Shown: piece after piece, positions 13,131 through 24,717 of the stretch
Position numbering within the stretch: the first letter of the stretch is position 1
Layout: each line of letters opens with the position of its first letter
Origin: Brachynemurus nebulosus
Taxonomy: Eukaryota > Arthropoda > Insecta > Neuroptera > Myrmeleontidae
NCBI GenBank assembly: GCA_035578155.1
Contig: JAPWDM010000013.1
Span: forward strand, 8,953,527-9,017,526
DNA: 64,000 nt
Direction: 5' to 3'
Made by a program: the position numbers and the translations under genes
Notes under the pieces: generated by a model
What the model was told of the DNA's origin: nothing
Seen by the model: the letters and a program-made list of their open reading frames with translations, nothing else
The model's database searches: none

Positions 13131-13481
13131 GTGAAATTTTTAAATCAGTGTAACAAACTTAAAATAATCCCAAATTTTATCAAAAATGTCAAATTGGCCA
13201 AATTTAATAAATTAAAACGTTTTTCTTGTTACAATAAGTCTTTAAATCATTTTTTTCGAACCATTTTAAAATGTCAGATTAAACTTATTTACATTCAAAT
13301 TTCTACAATTAAAAAACAAATTGATTCTTTAATTAATAAATTGTCTAGTACTTTGCTCCCAACACATTTAGAAATTATCATCTCAGAATTACACAACAGT
13401 AATGCATTTTTGGACAAAAAATTATTTGACCGATATAGACATCCCAGAATATGCTATTTTTCTTTTATCTTTAAATCCTAA
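13131..13481 (+). CDS. Penelope N-terminal region, different frame from the RT
   Basis: The spacer between the inverted arms codes in this frame for a lysine-rich N-terminal segment (MKFLNQCNKLK onwards; SELHNSNAFLDKKLF near its end) that should belong to the right-hand copy. The RT continues from DIDIPEY in the neighbouring frame, so one frame change near 13402-13431 separates the two. Either the right-hand copy has a frameshift mutation, or expression needs frameshifting or a separate product. Confidence 0.45.
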   Translation: MKFLNQCNKLKIIPNFIKNVKLAKFNKLKRFSCYNKSLNHFFRTILKCQIKLIYIQISTIKKQIDSLINKLSSTLLPTHLEIIISELHNSNAFLDKKLFDRYRHPRICYFSFIFKS

Positions 13482-15420
13482 TTTTGTCACTAACAATTTT
13501 AGCAGAGCACAAAACATTGCTTCGGTGTACGACATTGTTTCCACCATAGAAACATATTTTCAATACAATGCAGATATTGAAAATAAAAACCATATTCGTT
13601 ATAAACTGTCTCAACACCTAAATAGAATATTAGTCAATAATACAAAATATAATAATTCTGTCTTGGATAGTTTTCTTAAGGATTTAATAAAAAGAACAAA
13701 AGATTTTTTAAAACAGAACAATTCTATTCTCGTCCTCAAAAGCGATAAAGGAAATAAGACAGTGTTATTGGATACGGCAAATTACATTAAAAATACAAAT
13801 AATTTAATTTTTGACAATACAGTTTATATGAAATTAAATAATAACCCATCTAGTAAATTACTGAAGAACATCAATATGTATCTATCGAAATTAAAATCTT
13901 TAGGTTTTATTTCTAACATAGATTACAGATATTTGAAACCAAGCAACTCATGCCTCCCTAAAATGTATTTTCTTCCTAAAACTCATAAACCTTTTAATAA
14001 CTTAGATGAACTGACATTCCGTCCAATTTGTTCGACAACTAACACAATGTTATATAATTTAACCAAATTTTTTTCAAACATTGTACAAAAGGCTTACTCA
14101 AGTAAATATGACATAAAAAATTCCTTTGAATTGGTTAACAAAATTCAGAATAAAAAAATCCCATATGGTTATAAACTGATAAGTCTGGACGTACAATCGT
14201 TATTTACGAATTGTCCCACCAGTATTTTTCTAAACTGGGTGGAGAAAAATTGGACACATATACAGTCTTTCACTAACATGGACTATGATACATTTTTGGA
14301 AGGCTTACGCTTGATAATTAACAACTCTTTTTTCACAACTAGGTTTACTGATGGTGTTTTTAAACAGCTGGATGGTTTTCCTATGGGGGGGTCGCTATCA
14401 GTGGTCGCATGTAATGTGGTGATGGATTTGCTGGTTGATGAATGCCTGGACAGATTGGATTTTACTGTACCGTTTTTCTTTAAGTATGTTGATGATATGC
14501 TTTTAGCAGTGCCTTATGATGGTATGCAGCATATTCTTGACATATTTAACTCATTTTCTGATAGTTTAAAGTTCACCATAGAAATAGAAGAAAATAAAAA
14601 ACTTTCATTTTTGGACGTGCAAATTTTAAGAGATAATGAAAATAAACTTAAAACTACTTGGCATCGGAAACCTTATTGTTCGTCCAGATTAATCAACTGG
14701 CATTCTAATCATCCGGTACATGTAAAACGGAATACTGCATATAGTATTCTTAATAGGGCCATAAACTTATCACATCCAGAATATCGACCTACAGCCATAC
14801 GAGTAGCTAAAAACATTTTAGTTAAAAACAATTTTCCTCAGTCTGTTATTGAGAATATGACAAAAAAGCTCGTTCACCGTACATATAATAACAACTGTAT
14901 TACGAACAACACAGACAATAGACCGCCCAAGAAAAATATATCACTGCCTTATATGGGGAAATTAATCATTCCAGTCTCTTCTTTCCTTAAATCTCAAGGG
15001 TTTTCTCCAGTGTTTAAGTACCCCTTTTCCATAAAAAATTCCCTTTACTCAAACCTAAAAGGAGTGACTCCAATTGAAGAAAGAAGCCATCTAGTTTATT
15101 CAGTTCCTTGTTCGAGTTGTGGCTCTTCGTACATTGGTCAGACATCTAAGGCTCTCGAGTATCGCCTAAAACAACACAGATGGGATTTGGGTAGGGGTGA
15201 ATTACGCACAGGCTTAGCACAACACGCGTATAATTTGGACCATGTCTTCGACTTCCATAATACAAAGGTGCTACAATACGAAAAAAACTATAAAAAAAGA
15301 TTGAACCTGGAAACCCTATGGATTTTCTCAACGGAAAATGTAAATAACCAAGTTGAAAATGACAATCTGACACTTTATAAACCCTTATGTCAAAATATTC
15401 AAAAACATAAACAAAAATAA
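13402..15420 (+). CDS. Penelope-like RT with GIY-YIG endonuclease (longer copy)
   Basis: The protein is identical over its last 658 or so residues to the minus-strand copy. Motif A (LISLDVQSLF), catalytic YVDD at 362-365, FPMGGSLS of the RT palm and a GIY-YIG nuclease with YIGQT at 577-581 are all present and the frame is open to the stop. The first eight or so residues are out of register with the lysine-rich segment encoded just upstream, so the annotated ATG at 13402 may not be the native start. Both copies look young, since neither has acquired a stop. Confidence 0.85.
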   Translation: MHFWTKNYLTDIDIPEYAIFLLSLNPNFVTNNFSRAQNIASVYDIVSTIETYFQYNADIENKNHIRYKLSQHLNRILVNNTKYNNSVLDSFLKDLIKRTKDFLKQNNSILVLKSDKGNKTVLLDTANYIKNTNNLIFDNTVYMKLNNNPSSKLLKNINMYLSKLKSLGFISNIDYRYLKPSNSCLPKMYFLPKTHKPFNNLDELTFRPICSTTNTMLYNLTKFFSNIVQKAYSSKYDIKNSFELVNKIQNKKIPYGYKLISLDVQSLFTNCPTSIFLNWVEKNWTHIQSFTNMDYDTFLEGLRLIINNSFFTTRFTDGVFKQLDGFPMGGSLSVVACNVVMDLLVDECLDRLDFTVPFFFKYVDDMLLAVPYDGMQHILDIFNSFSDSLKFTIEIEENKKLSFLDVQILRDNENKLKTTWHRKPYCSSRLINWHSNHPVHVKRNTAYSILNRAINLSHPEYRPTAIRVAKNILVKNNFPQSVIENMTKKLVHRTYNNNCITNNTDNRPPKKNISLPYMGKLIIPVSSFLKSQGFSPVFKYPFSIKNSLYSNLKGVTPIEERSHLVYSVPCSSCGSSYIGQTSKALEYRLKQHRWDLGRGELRTGLAQHAYNLDHVFDFHNTKVLQYEKNYKKRLNLETLWIFSTENVNNQVENDNLTLYKPLCQNIQKHKQK

Positions 15421-15865
15421 ATCTAAATATGCTATAAATAATATCCACTAACATAAACACATTATTATTATTCTCTATAAAACATAATAGATATAAAGTA
15501 CATCTGTGGACCTATTTTGTCTATTTCAATTTGTTGTTTGATTTTTTGCAATTTTTGTTTTTTGATTTTTTGATTTTTGATTTTTAATTCATTTCAATGT
15601 TTGACGTAATACTATTTAAAAAAAAGTATTTTATTAGTTTTTCAACAATATAATTTTTTATTTTTTTTAAAAATTTTAAAAAATTTTGTTTGTCTTAATT
15701 TAAAATTTTTATTTTTTGACTGTAAAAATTGTGTATTTTTATCTTAATAACTATAATAATTTTTTCATTTTGATTTGTTTTTTTAAAAGAAGTTGTAAGT
15801 ATTTGATTTATTGTATTACCATTTATTATTTTAATATTATGTTTGTTTCTAATATTTTAAGATTA

Positions 15866-15908
15866 TGGCCTGAAGAAGAGATTTATATTCTCGAAACGTA
15901 CGTAGCCA
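15866..15908 (+). ncRNA. Hammerhead-ribozyme-like motif, right copy
   Basis: TGGC (15866-15869) pairs with GCCA (15905-15908) as stem I. CTGAAGA (15870-15876) is the first core strand. GAGA/TCTC (15878-15881 with 15889-15892) form stem II around a seven-base loop. GAAA (15893-15896) is the second core strand. ACGTACGT forms a very short, self-complementary stem III, and the predicted cleavage follows A15904 (GUA). Penelope elements are known to carry minimal hammerheads with short stem III. One unpaired A at 15877 departs from the consensus and may weaken activity. Confidence 0.5.
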
Positions 15909-16010
15909 ATAAAAAAACAAAAGAAAACTTTTTGATGTAACTTGGTGATCATTTATTCCAAAATATTCCTTATAATTATTATCTAAAAATCACCTAAACT
16001 TTCCTTATAT

Positions 16011-16026
16011 TAAACAATAAGACTTA
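16011..16026. repeat. 16-bp target-site duplication, right
   Basis: Exact copy of 10532-10547, lying just outside the right end of the Penelope pair. Confidence 0.85.
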
Positions 16027-16136
16027 ATTTTTTTTTTTTTATTAATTTGACTACTAAAATAAAAGAAGTGAAAGACATTTTCAGTAAAAAAATTTTTTTC
16101 TTCACCTCCTTCATAATTCATGCAATAAGGGGTTAA

Positions 16137-16175
16137 GTCGTGTAACATGAAATGTCGTTTTCCGACCACTTGGTC
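16137..16175. repeat. Resumed third monomer of the 168-bp repeat
   Basis: GTCGTGTAACATGAAATGTC continues the monomer broken at 9634. Similarity fades after about 16175. Confidence 0.8.
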
Positions 16176-17232
16176 TGCCGTCTACCTGTAAAGTTAGTTC
16201 CGCTGTTTTCTTTTATTTAAAACAAAAATTGTCGTGTCTCTATTGTGCTAAACGTGTGCTATCATGTGCCCTAAATAAAAATACTATTCCAAATAATAAA
16301 CTCCAAAACATTTCTTTTTTTAATACAATTCACACATCTTTCTGCGGACCGGCATTTGAGAAACACTGAAATAAACAATACTGGTAGAAATAGTGGAACA
16401 TCACGGAAGAAGCAATATTTGGACTATAATAAAAAAACTGGATTTCTGGCCTTGCAAGAATTTTAAAACTTTGTATGTTCTTAGTTGCTTGAAACACCCT
16501 GTATTTCAACTAAATCCGTAATAGTTATCATTATCATTATTGCAATGCAATGAAAAGTTATTTTTTCTTTAATGTTATATAATTAAATTTTGTGAAAATT
16601 ATTTGTATTACGTAATAAAACTATCCGATTGTGGTTTGCACTGAACGTCTGCATTAACTGCCATCTAGATCAAATTGCACCTAACTATCTACACATACAC
16701 TAATAATATTCGTTTACCGTCTTCGACCGTTTTCTAAATGCCTTGGTAGCAATATAAATGCTGCCGTGTGAAATTGAGAAGAAAATTTAATGTGTTTTTT
16801 CACACATTTGTTGATGCAATAATATTGCTATACCTAGAGACTTCGCGTATACGAGGGAAAATATTCGACGAGTGTTCGAAGTTATTTTAATGTATTAATG
16901 TCTGCGACAGCATATTTTCATTTAAAATATTAAAAAAAAAATAATACAATTTTTCGCCAATGCTTTTAAAATACTACTCACTTTTCAATACTATTTTTTA
17001 TTGTTAAATGTATTTCTGTAAAAAATAGTGATAGTCAGACTAAATGTCTCGACTGTTTTGATAAATTTCCAACTCTAAAAATTATATGTAATTTTCGTGC
17101 TAAAAGCGTAATCTTCAAATATAGGTTTTTAATGTCACAATGTCTATTTTTGATAAAGTTGGGTCTCTTGGAGTAAAAGAAATAGGACTTCAGTAAAGTA
17201 AATTGGATTTTTTTTAAAAAGTACTATCGTAA

Positions 17233-17465
17233 AACCGTCTAAACCCGGACACTTTTTTACATTTTTTGGTTAATTTTATCTTTATACATGTTTCTTTCAT
17301 AGATATCACGAATAAAAGTATTACCATTAGAAAGGGTGTATATTATTTGTTATATCCCTGACCCATTTATTTCATTATAAGTAAAAATAAAAAAAATAAA
17401 AAATAATTAGTAAGTGTCCGGGTCTACACGCCAAATCCGTCTTGACCCGGACACTTACTTAAATA
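17233..17465. repeat. Repeat with CCCGGACAC motifs at both ends
   Basis: CCGTCTAAACCCGGACAC near the left end and CCGTCTTGACCCGGACAC near the right end are direct repeats, and GTGTCCGGGTCTACAC just before the right one is inverted. This looks like a degenerate transposon terminus, but the limits are unclear. Confidence 0.4.
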
Positions 17466-17708
17466 ATGTAATAACATACAAACTAACCTCTCCCGTCGGC
17501 GTTAGGACAGTGTTTTATATCGTCTGATGTCTTTGAACCTATCAAAGGCTTCAAAACATTTTGTTGGATGGGAGAAGGGGCAATGCACAGTATGCCTCTC
17601 TATGAAGTAAACATACGATATGACACCAGAAGGAGGCATAAACCGCGTAATTCTGGCGGGAATATTAACGTATGGATAGTGGGAGTTACAGCTGGTGCTA
17701 ATCGCGGC

Positions 17709-17847
17709 CAGGGTGTAGAGAAATAACTCTTATCCTTTTGAAAGGTGACGCGACTGTTAATTCCGAAAAAATTCCTGCGGTTTTAGTGTCTACAGGGTGC
17801 TATGAGTCACCCCTCAAAAGGATGATACTTATTTCTCTGACACCCTG
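17709..17847 (+). mobile_element. 140-bp MITE, copy C
   Basis: Same family as the copies at 7604-7743 and 8426-8565: CAGGGTGTAGAGAAATAACT at the left, CACCCTG at the right, TA after the right end. The left flank is not TA, so one side of the target has mutated. Confidence 0.7.
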
Positions 17848-18806
17848 TATATTGAATATATGTATATTGTTGAATTCACGCTAAAATAAGCTTTCTTTTG
17901 ACATCTTACACGAAACTTTTGAAAATTCTTTCCCCATTTCCCAATTTACCGCTTACAATTAATCCCCAAAATCAAAATTCAACTATCCATACTTCACATG
18001 TATAGTTGGGCTACCAATTTACCAAAAATTTTTACGTCGAATAGTTTCAAAAAATATTGCCTATAACAAAAATGATTTCATAAGTATTCCGTTTTTGCCA
18101 ATTTTGATACGGAACACAAAGAGATGAAAATTTCTTTTGGAACGTGAGAATAGGTAAGAGTAAACATGTTTACAGAAACCGGATTAGGCGGATCTAATCC
18201 CTAGTTTGCTGCCCTTTTACACTTTCATTCACCGCAGAAAACAACCTATAAGATGAAAAATAAATTTCAAATATCCTGCTTAATATTTCAGTCGAATCCT
18301 GCGCTGTTGACAAAAGCGAAAAAATATAGTAATAAATTTTATTATTTGGAAAAATGAATATAGAAAATACTTATAAAAAAAATATACTTAATACCCTTGC
18401 TTAATACCACTTAAGATATTTACAGATTGACAATACAAAAATAAGATTATGTCTCTTTTATCCAGTCATTGCAATCTCATATTTTTTTTCCGTATATGGA
18501 TTACTTTATAACAGTAATAAATAATTTATAAACTTAATAACTTGATAATGGTCTGACGTCTGACATTACGTGAAACACATCTGAATATTATTTATTTACT
18601 TGTTGACATTCAAATTGCATAAACATGGTGGTGGAATGAAGGAAAATGTAACAATGGCGAAGTTGAAATCTATTCGTGATGAATTGAGGTAAATAATACG
18701 ATAATTGTGTAAGTAGAGAATATTTTTTACAAGAAGTCAAGACGGTAGTGCCACATCGCAAACATGATATAAATAATTAACTGTGGTCATCATTAGGTGG
18801 TCTATT

Positions 18807-19011
18807 CAGTGGCGGATTTACCCTAAGTGTCACTCTAGGCTCCGTGAAAAATGCCGCCTCTAAAATCTGCCGCGCGTCTTAAAAAACGTAAGTGACGAGC
18901 AAAAAAAAAACAAATTCTACATTCCGCCGCCCTTTTGGCCCAAATTTGCCACCCCTAAAATCTGCCGTCCTAGGCTCCAGCCTACTCAGCCTGCTGGTAA
19001 ATCCGCCACTG
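18807..19011. mobile_element. hAT-type MITE with 8-bp target duplication
   Basis: CAGTGGCGGATTTACC at the left is matched by GGTAAATCCGCCACTG at the right. GGTCTATT precedes the element at 18799-18806 and follows it at 19012-19019. Eight-base duplications and CAGTGG termini are typical of hAT elements. No transposase is present. Confidence 0.9.
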
Positions 19012-20106
19012 GGTCTATTGTAACAATTTAGCGTATTAATCGATCCAAAATTGGAATATAAATTAGTAAAATTAGTTTAAAATGTCTTTCTCTGTATGAC
19101 TGGCTAAATCCAAAGGTTTCGGAGTCGATTAAAAACCGATTATTGGTTTGAATTATTTTATTTTATAGGTACTTAGGAATAATCTAAATTATTTTTTTTA
19201 ATTTCCTTTGGCTTCCTGTTCAAAGAAAATCAAACATGGCTTACTTCACCTTCACCGGAATCCGCTCCTAACACCTTTTTTAATTTCATTGGCTGTTTAG
19301 ATTTATGACGTAGATGAGATTCGCTTTATCTCCGCTCACATTTCTTAGACATTTGTAAACTAAGTTTAAGCAAATCCAGTCGAACGCCAACAGGTATCTC
19401 ATCACTGGTCAGAATCACCATTATTTATGGTTCTTAATTCCAATACCAGATAGCACTCGCCACATGACTACTTACTACACTATATGTCCTGGTTTTCCCA
19501 AATTCGTCCCGGAATCTCAGCAAATTCTTTCGGGACTGTTACTTGCCCCGGATTTTAATATAGCATACCTAGTATATAATATAGTGTCTGAAACCATGCG
19601 TATTGGAGTAAGTAGTTTTTTTCGGGCTTCTTCACTTCTTTACGTTACAGCAGTCCCGAAAAGAGGGACTGATCTAATAAGAAATAAATACCGCATAGAA
19701 AGTAAACTTAATTTTTTTTTAAACCAAACTTGTGACGAGTCATCGAAGTATTTCCAAAAATCACTTTTTCCACTTGTGTCGCTCCTTCAAAACACGCCAA
19801 AATTTCTATTCAAGCTTGTATAAGTGACGCCTACAAATCCTAATTGAACATATTCACACATTTATCGCCATATTGAATTTCACCAAATAAATACAATGCA
19901 ATAAATCAATTTATATTCTTATTATATTGTTTGATAGTATATCTCCCTCCCAGCTCCTAGCTCCTAGCTCGAAACAGCCAGTATACATTTTAATGTGATA
20001 TGATGACTTGAAAATTATTATTTTACACAGAAATATATTATTATATTCTACAACAATAATAATAATAGTTACACATACAAAACACGGAGGGCGTTAAGAG
20101 CGCCAC

Positions 20107-20150
20107 CTTCACCACCACCACCACCACCACCACCGCCAACGCCGCCGCCG
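20107..20150. repeat. CCA/CCG trinucleotide run
   Basis: About a dozen CAC/CCA triplets followed by CGC/CCG triplets lie in a locally GC-rich patch. An open frame across it would give a polyvaline stretch and is probably not a protein. Confidence 0.7.
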
Positions 20151-21757
20151 TCACAGATCCAGTACGTGAGACGGTGAAGACGACTTTTGTTATAATAATA
20201 TTGTATACGGACGTTTCAACTGACAGCTTTACAATGGCCACCATTGTGTCTGCTATGTCAATTAATCCGTTATATATCATGCTTATAGTAGACATATTGA
20301 GGGTGTCGTGTCATTCTTCGGCAACCTCAACCAATCGTTCGGCTACCCCCCTCATCCCGCACGTACCCGTCCAGTGATGCCGCTCCTGAATGATACCTAT
20401 GTATATTTTATGTACAAACATATATATCATTCGCGTATTATGTTTTCTTGCTTCGCGTGTTTCTAAGTCTCATTCCGAAAATGTTTTCGCCGTCAACAAT
20501 GCGAACCTCTTTGCCGCCCTCGACAACGGTCGTTACTTGCTTTTAATGTTATTTTTTGTTGTACAGTGAAAATTCTTTGATATCCATCGCTTGCGGGGGT
20601 ATATAGAATAATCAATCATTTCATTTGAACTCAGAAACAGAACTTACAGTGTTTCATATGAATTAGAAAAAGTTGACAAAGCAGTCAGCAGGAAGCACTT
20701 TTCCGTCCCGTTTTTATTTTTTGAAATCCACTGAGGAGAAGGGGTTGAGGTCAGTAACTGACAAGAGATTGATATATAAATATTTACAAAATAATAGTCA
20801 AAAAATCCCAATGAAAAAGGCCATTCCATTTAAAGGTTACAAAAAAATTAATCTTTATATTTATTAACAAATTATATTTTATAAAAATTTTCAAAATTTT
20901 GTCCCCGGTCCCCTCAGAAAAGAAGTTCATATTTCAAGTCATTCCCACTCATTGTGATGCAATTGTGGAGAAAAATCGATTGCTGGTTGGAATTATGCTA
21001 CAACTAGTCAACTACTTACTATCTTGCTGAAAAATTTCAAAAATCATTCAATTCTGATGAGAAAAATAAAGGTCTTTAAAAAAGAATACAAAAAAAATTT
21101 TGCTCTTAAAATAATTGGGATTCTTTGTTATATCTTTCATGGTTCGGAGAAAATAAAAAAAAAATATATAGAATATCACTTATTTGTTAGAGATACTCTT
21201 GTCACTAAAAGAAAATGCTATAGACACAATGAGCCATGAAATTTTAATTTGTTTAACATAAAATGTGGGTTGGAAAAGTTACAACCGATAGGTAAAAAAG
21301 TATTTTTAAATTAATATAAGTTTTCAGAAGATCGAGAAGCAGTTAAAATCGAATTAATAAGGAAACACTACCGAGAAAGTATTATGTTATATAGAAGAAG
21401 TTTGACTATACATCAACTAAAATCTTCCTTGTTTTTAAACATTGTTTACTCTGATTTTTGTTCAATATTTTTTTCCTTTTAATGTTCTTCCCGTGCCTTT
21501 CAATACAATAAATTGTATTACTTCGCAACTTATCAACTTATTGTCATTAGTACAAAAGAAAAGTCCTTCAAATCTCTCTCGTCGCAATAACAAAATGAAA
21601 TTGAAATATTGCAAGCAACACGGATCGACAAAAACTTCAAAATATAAAGACGCCGGCCGCATCCGTCACTCACTCATTCATGTTATTACCATCAGAGCGA
21701 AACACAATCAATCAAATTAAAAGTTTCAACGTATTTTTCAAGCAGCGCTGCTTGTAC

Positions 21758-21880
21758 TATGGAGGGTAAATCAGGAGGACTATCTTGGCCGGAAAACAAT
21801 AGAAAAATAGTTCAAAAAGTGTCCCGTTTTAAGTACTAAATAACAGTTCAAAAACAGTTAGTGATTTTTTACCCTCCACA
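21758..21880. mobile_element. Short hAT-type MITE
   Basis: TATGGAGGGTAAA at the left matches the complement of TTTACCCTCCACA at the right with one mismatch. GCTTGTAC is duplicated at 21750-21757 and 21881-21888. Length is 123 bp. Confidence 0.8.
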
Positions 21881-22956
21881 GCTTGTACCTAACAATTAAT
21901 TTTTCAACATGGATGTCATATTTATATTTTAATAGTTTAATAAACACTGACAATGAAACAGAACATAGTTAACAGACCGCAAGCATATTTTCATAATATA
22001 CAATAGTTTTCAATATGAGGGTTTTTGAGCACAACCAGCAACTTGCAAAATACAATATCCGACACGTTATCTTAATTTTATTTGAAATTAAATAGTTAAA
22101 GTTGTTTATTAACTTTTATAATACATATTTAGAGATTAAACAATATCATAATAAACATACTAATAAATTTTAAATGCAAAATATATTCACAGTAGTGTAA
22201 GACAAAATTAAAATGGTACGGTAAAGTTGGTCAACTTTACCTATTATTGACAACTTCGCCATACCACACGTTGTATTAAAAAAAAAATGTAATGAATCAT
22301 AATATCTGTAGCAATTTTTTTAGTGACAGCCCCGATTTCATCAAATCAGTTTCTTTTCTTTTTATTCAAATTTAAATTGAAAATTTAGTTAATGTTGGCA
22401 AATTTTACAATACTCAACTTTTAAAAGTTGACTCTCGCTCGAATCTCGATATATAATGTCACGAATTTCAATCTTTAAAATCTTTAAGTTACTTGAAGTT
22501 AATAAAAATTAAAGCTTAAATTTTTATACTCACAAGATATGTATGTACATACGTAAAATGTTTCTATTTGAATTCCATTTTCGCGTACTGTATGTATGCT
22601 AAGATAAACAAAATGAATCAAATGAGTTATATAATTAATTTAAATAATGTTAAGATATAGAAAACTAGAACCGTAATACAGACAATATCAAGAAAATAAA
22701 TTCAATTTTCCAACTTTGCTATATTCAAAATTAGAATGTATATAAACTGTATGTATACGTATAAGGCGTATAATGTGCTCCTGTTAATGATATAAATACA
22801 AAACTTTTCTAGATTTTGTGATTAAAACTAACCACGACATATAATGCATTTGGTCAAATCTCTCACTCCCCAATCAGTTACGTGTTGGACAGTGGACACA
22901 TACGAATCTGTAAATGACCAACAGCGTACGTAAAGAAAATGTTATTTATTTACTAA

Positions 22957-23515
22957 CCGTATGCCCGATGGGATTTCCCATCGACAACACCTTTTTATTA
23001 GGTACTCACTTTCTGCTCACTTTAAATGTTTTTCAAAAGCCTAAATCAATATCCACGTTTCTAACTTCAAAAATTACGAACTTCCCATATGAACTTTCAT
23101 TTTTTGTTTTAACCCCTTAGACAATAAATTTCCAAAAACGTTAACACAACTGAATTTTATTTATAAATAGAAGCTTAAACGCCAATTTTCATAATTCCTG
23201 TGCTTAATTTCGTCCTTCTAAACCCAACAGTTTAGGTTGTGCGTTGTCTGTCAACCAAAGTTAAATATTTATTAAATAGGTAAAATATTATTTATTTTAA
23301 TAGCCATAGTAACATTTTTATATACCACTAACTTCAAAAATAACGAATTTACATACAAAATTTAATTCCCTATTAAACCCACTTCGGGGACGAATTTTCA
23401 AAAATCCTTTCTTAGTGCTCACCTACATTATATAAGAAACTCCTGTGCAAAATTTTATCCTTCTAAACCCAACGGTTTAGGCTGTGCGTTGTCTGTCAGT
23501 CAGTCAGTGTTAGAA
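22957..23515 (-). mobile_element. Helitron-like (HINE-type) repeat, inverted copy
   Basis: Reverse complement of the element at 7750-8293: the hairpin CGATGGGATTTCCCATCG-type end is at its left and the GACAGACAACGCACAGCC start at its right, with the same two monomers. The terminus here is TTAG rather than CTAG. Confidence 0.5.
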
Positions 23516-24717
23516 ATTTATTAAGTAGATTAAATTATTACAGTTTCAAGACGCATTCAAATCTCTCTAAACGTAAGTTCATCCGAAGTATATATGCCAA
23601 CAACAAAACACGATAGTTAGTAATATTGCCTATACTCAAAGGTTAACCGACACATCTTTTGCTTTAACGTGTTTCGTGCTAATTGTTACATTCGAAGTGA
23701 ATGTCAATAGGTTTTACTTAAAAAAAAATAAATAAAAATGACTTATCAGAGCCACACTATAAAACATTTTATCCAGACAAGATGTTATTATTATTATAAA
23801 GCCGTTATGAACTTTAAAATGAATTTACCACATCAAAAACTATGCGAAGTATTTAAACCAAACATATTATTTTGTTTATAACTCTTACATACACTAGATT
23901 TAAATACACAATCTACATATAATGTATAACTTCTATTATCAAAGTGCATTTATTTTAATAATGTATATTTTACTTGAAATGTTATTAACAAACTTAAATG
24001 AAATGTTTAATAAGAATACTTATTATTAATTATTTAAATAATTATTATCATAAATCAGTCTGCGATGGATTTACATTAGATTTAATATTCAGACAGAAGT
24101 GTTTTCTGATAAAAGCAAATTTAATTCAACAAGCGAGAAGTGAAAATTGTTTTTATTGAACTTAAACTTTTTGTTATTAAGAAACCAATTTCTAGTTAAG
24201 TCTCGACAATTACCGAAAATGAGTGAGATAGTTTTGTGGATAACACAAGGAATATTTAAACTTTTCCAAAATTTTGTTAAACAATTAATTAAAAAGAAAA
24301 AAAAAACTTAGAACAATAAAAAAACAGGAAAGATTTAAAAATTTCAAATACAACGCCATCATACTTTCTCGCACGAAATCACCACGAAATAGTGCTACTG
24401 GTGACATCTAGTCCACCGAGGCAGAACTAAAGAAGTTTCTTCGATGTCAATGTCAATAAAAACAATTAAAGCAACCTGAATTTACCTTTTTAAATAAATT
24501 TATTGATGTTTAAGTTCGAAAAAAATTCTGATGATACCACTTATTCATCCTCTTAATTCCTGATAATGTCCAAAATTATCCCCAAACCTTCAAAATGAAT
24601 ATTTTAGGTTATGTATATTACAGTCCAGTTTCTAAAATTCAAATGTGGTAAGAGACAATTGCAACAATGTAGTTTCTAAACAATTTTTTCAATTTTTGCC
24701 ATTCGAAATTTTCAAAC

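Larger units (their letters stand above)
10548..16010. mobile_element. Penelope-like retroelement pair, head-to-head inverted copies
   Basis: Bases 10545-13093 and 13427-15975 are reverse complements of each other (positions sum to 26520), with no difference found wherever checked and identical predicted proteins. A 333-bp spacer separates them and holds the extra 5' part of the right-hand copy. The 16-bp sequence TAAACAATAAGACTTA flanks the whole at 10532-10547 and 16011-16026, so both copies arrived in one event. A 5'-truncated copy in inverted contact with a longer one is a known Penelope arrangement. About 35 bp beyond the right arm before the duplication is not mirrored on the left. Confidence 0.85.
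9635..16132 (+). mobile_element. piggyBac-like TTAA element carrying a nested retroelement
   Basis: TTAA lies at 9631-9634 and 16133-16136. Just inside, CCCCTTATCGCATA at the left matches the complement of TGCAATAAGGGG at the right. The 168-bp repeat outside the two TTAA sites joins correctly when the element is removed, which confirms both ends. Without the Penelope insertion the element is about 1 kb. A cysteine-rich transposase tail remnant at about 10330-10401 supports the piggyBac assignment. Variants of GCATACGAAGCCATATATGG recur near 9645, 10003-10082, 10446 and 10494, as subterminal transposase sites might. Confidence 0.75.
16176..24717. other. Intergenic region, no supported gene
   Basis: Contains MITEs and the inverted Helitron-like copy listed separately. 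A less AT-rich patch at about 19,930-20,640 includes a CCA/CCG run and a TATATAGAA box at 20,600-20,610, which could be promoter or 5' UTR sequence, but no convincing coding exon follows. The rest is AT-rich with no recognisable coding. Confidence 0.5.

Noticed and set aside
19464..19823. 119-codon plus frame
   Set aside because: Composition shows no domain; no splice or promoter context; treated as chance or transposon debris.
20041..20295. 84-codon minus frame with a polyvaline run
   Set aside because: The valines come from the CCA/CCG repeat and nothing else resembles a protein family.
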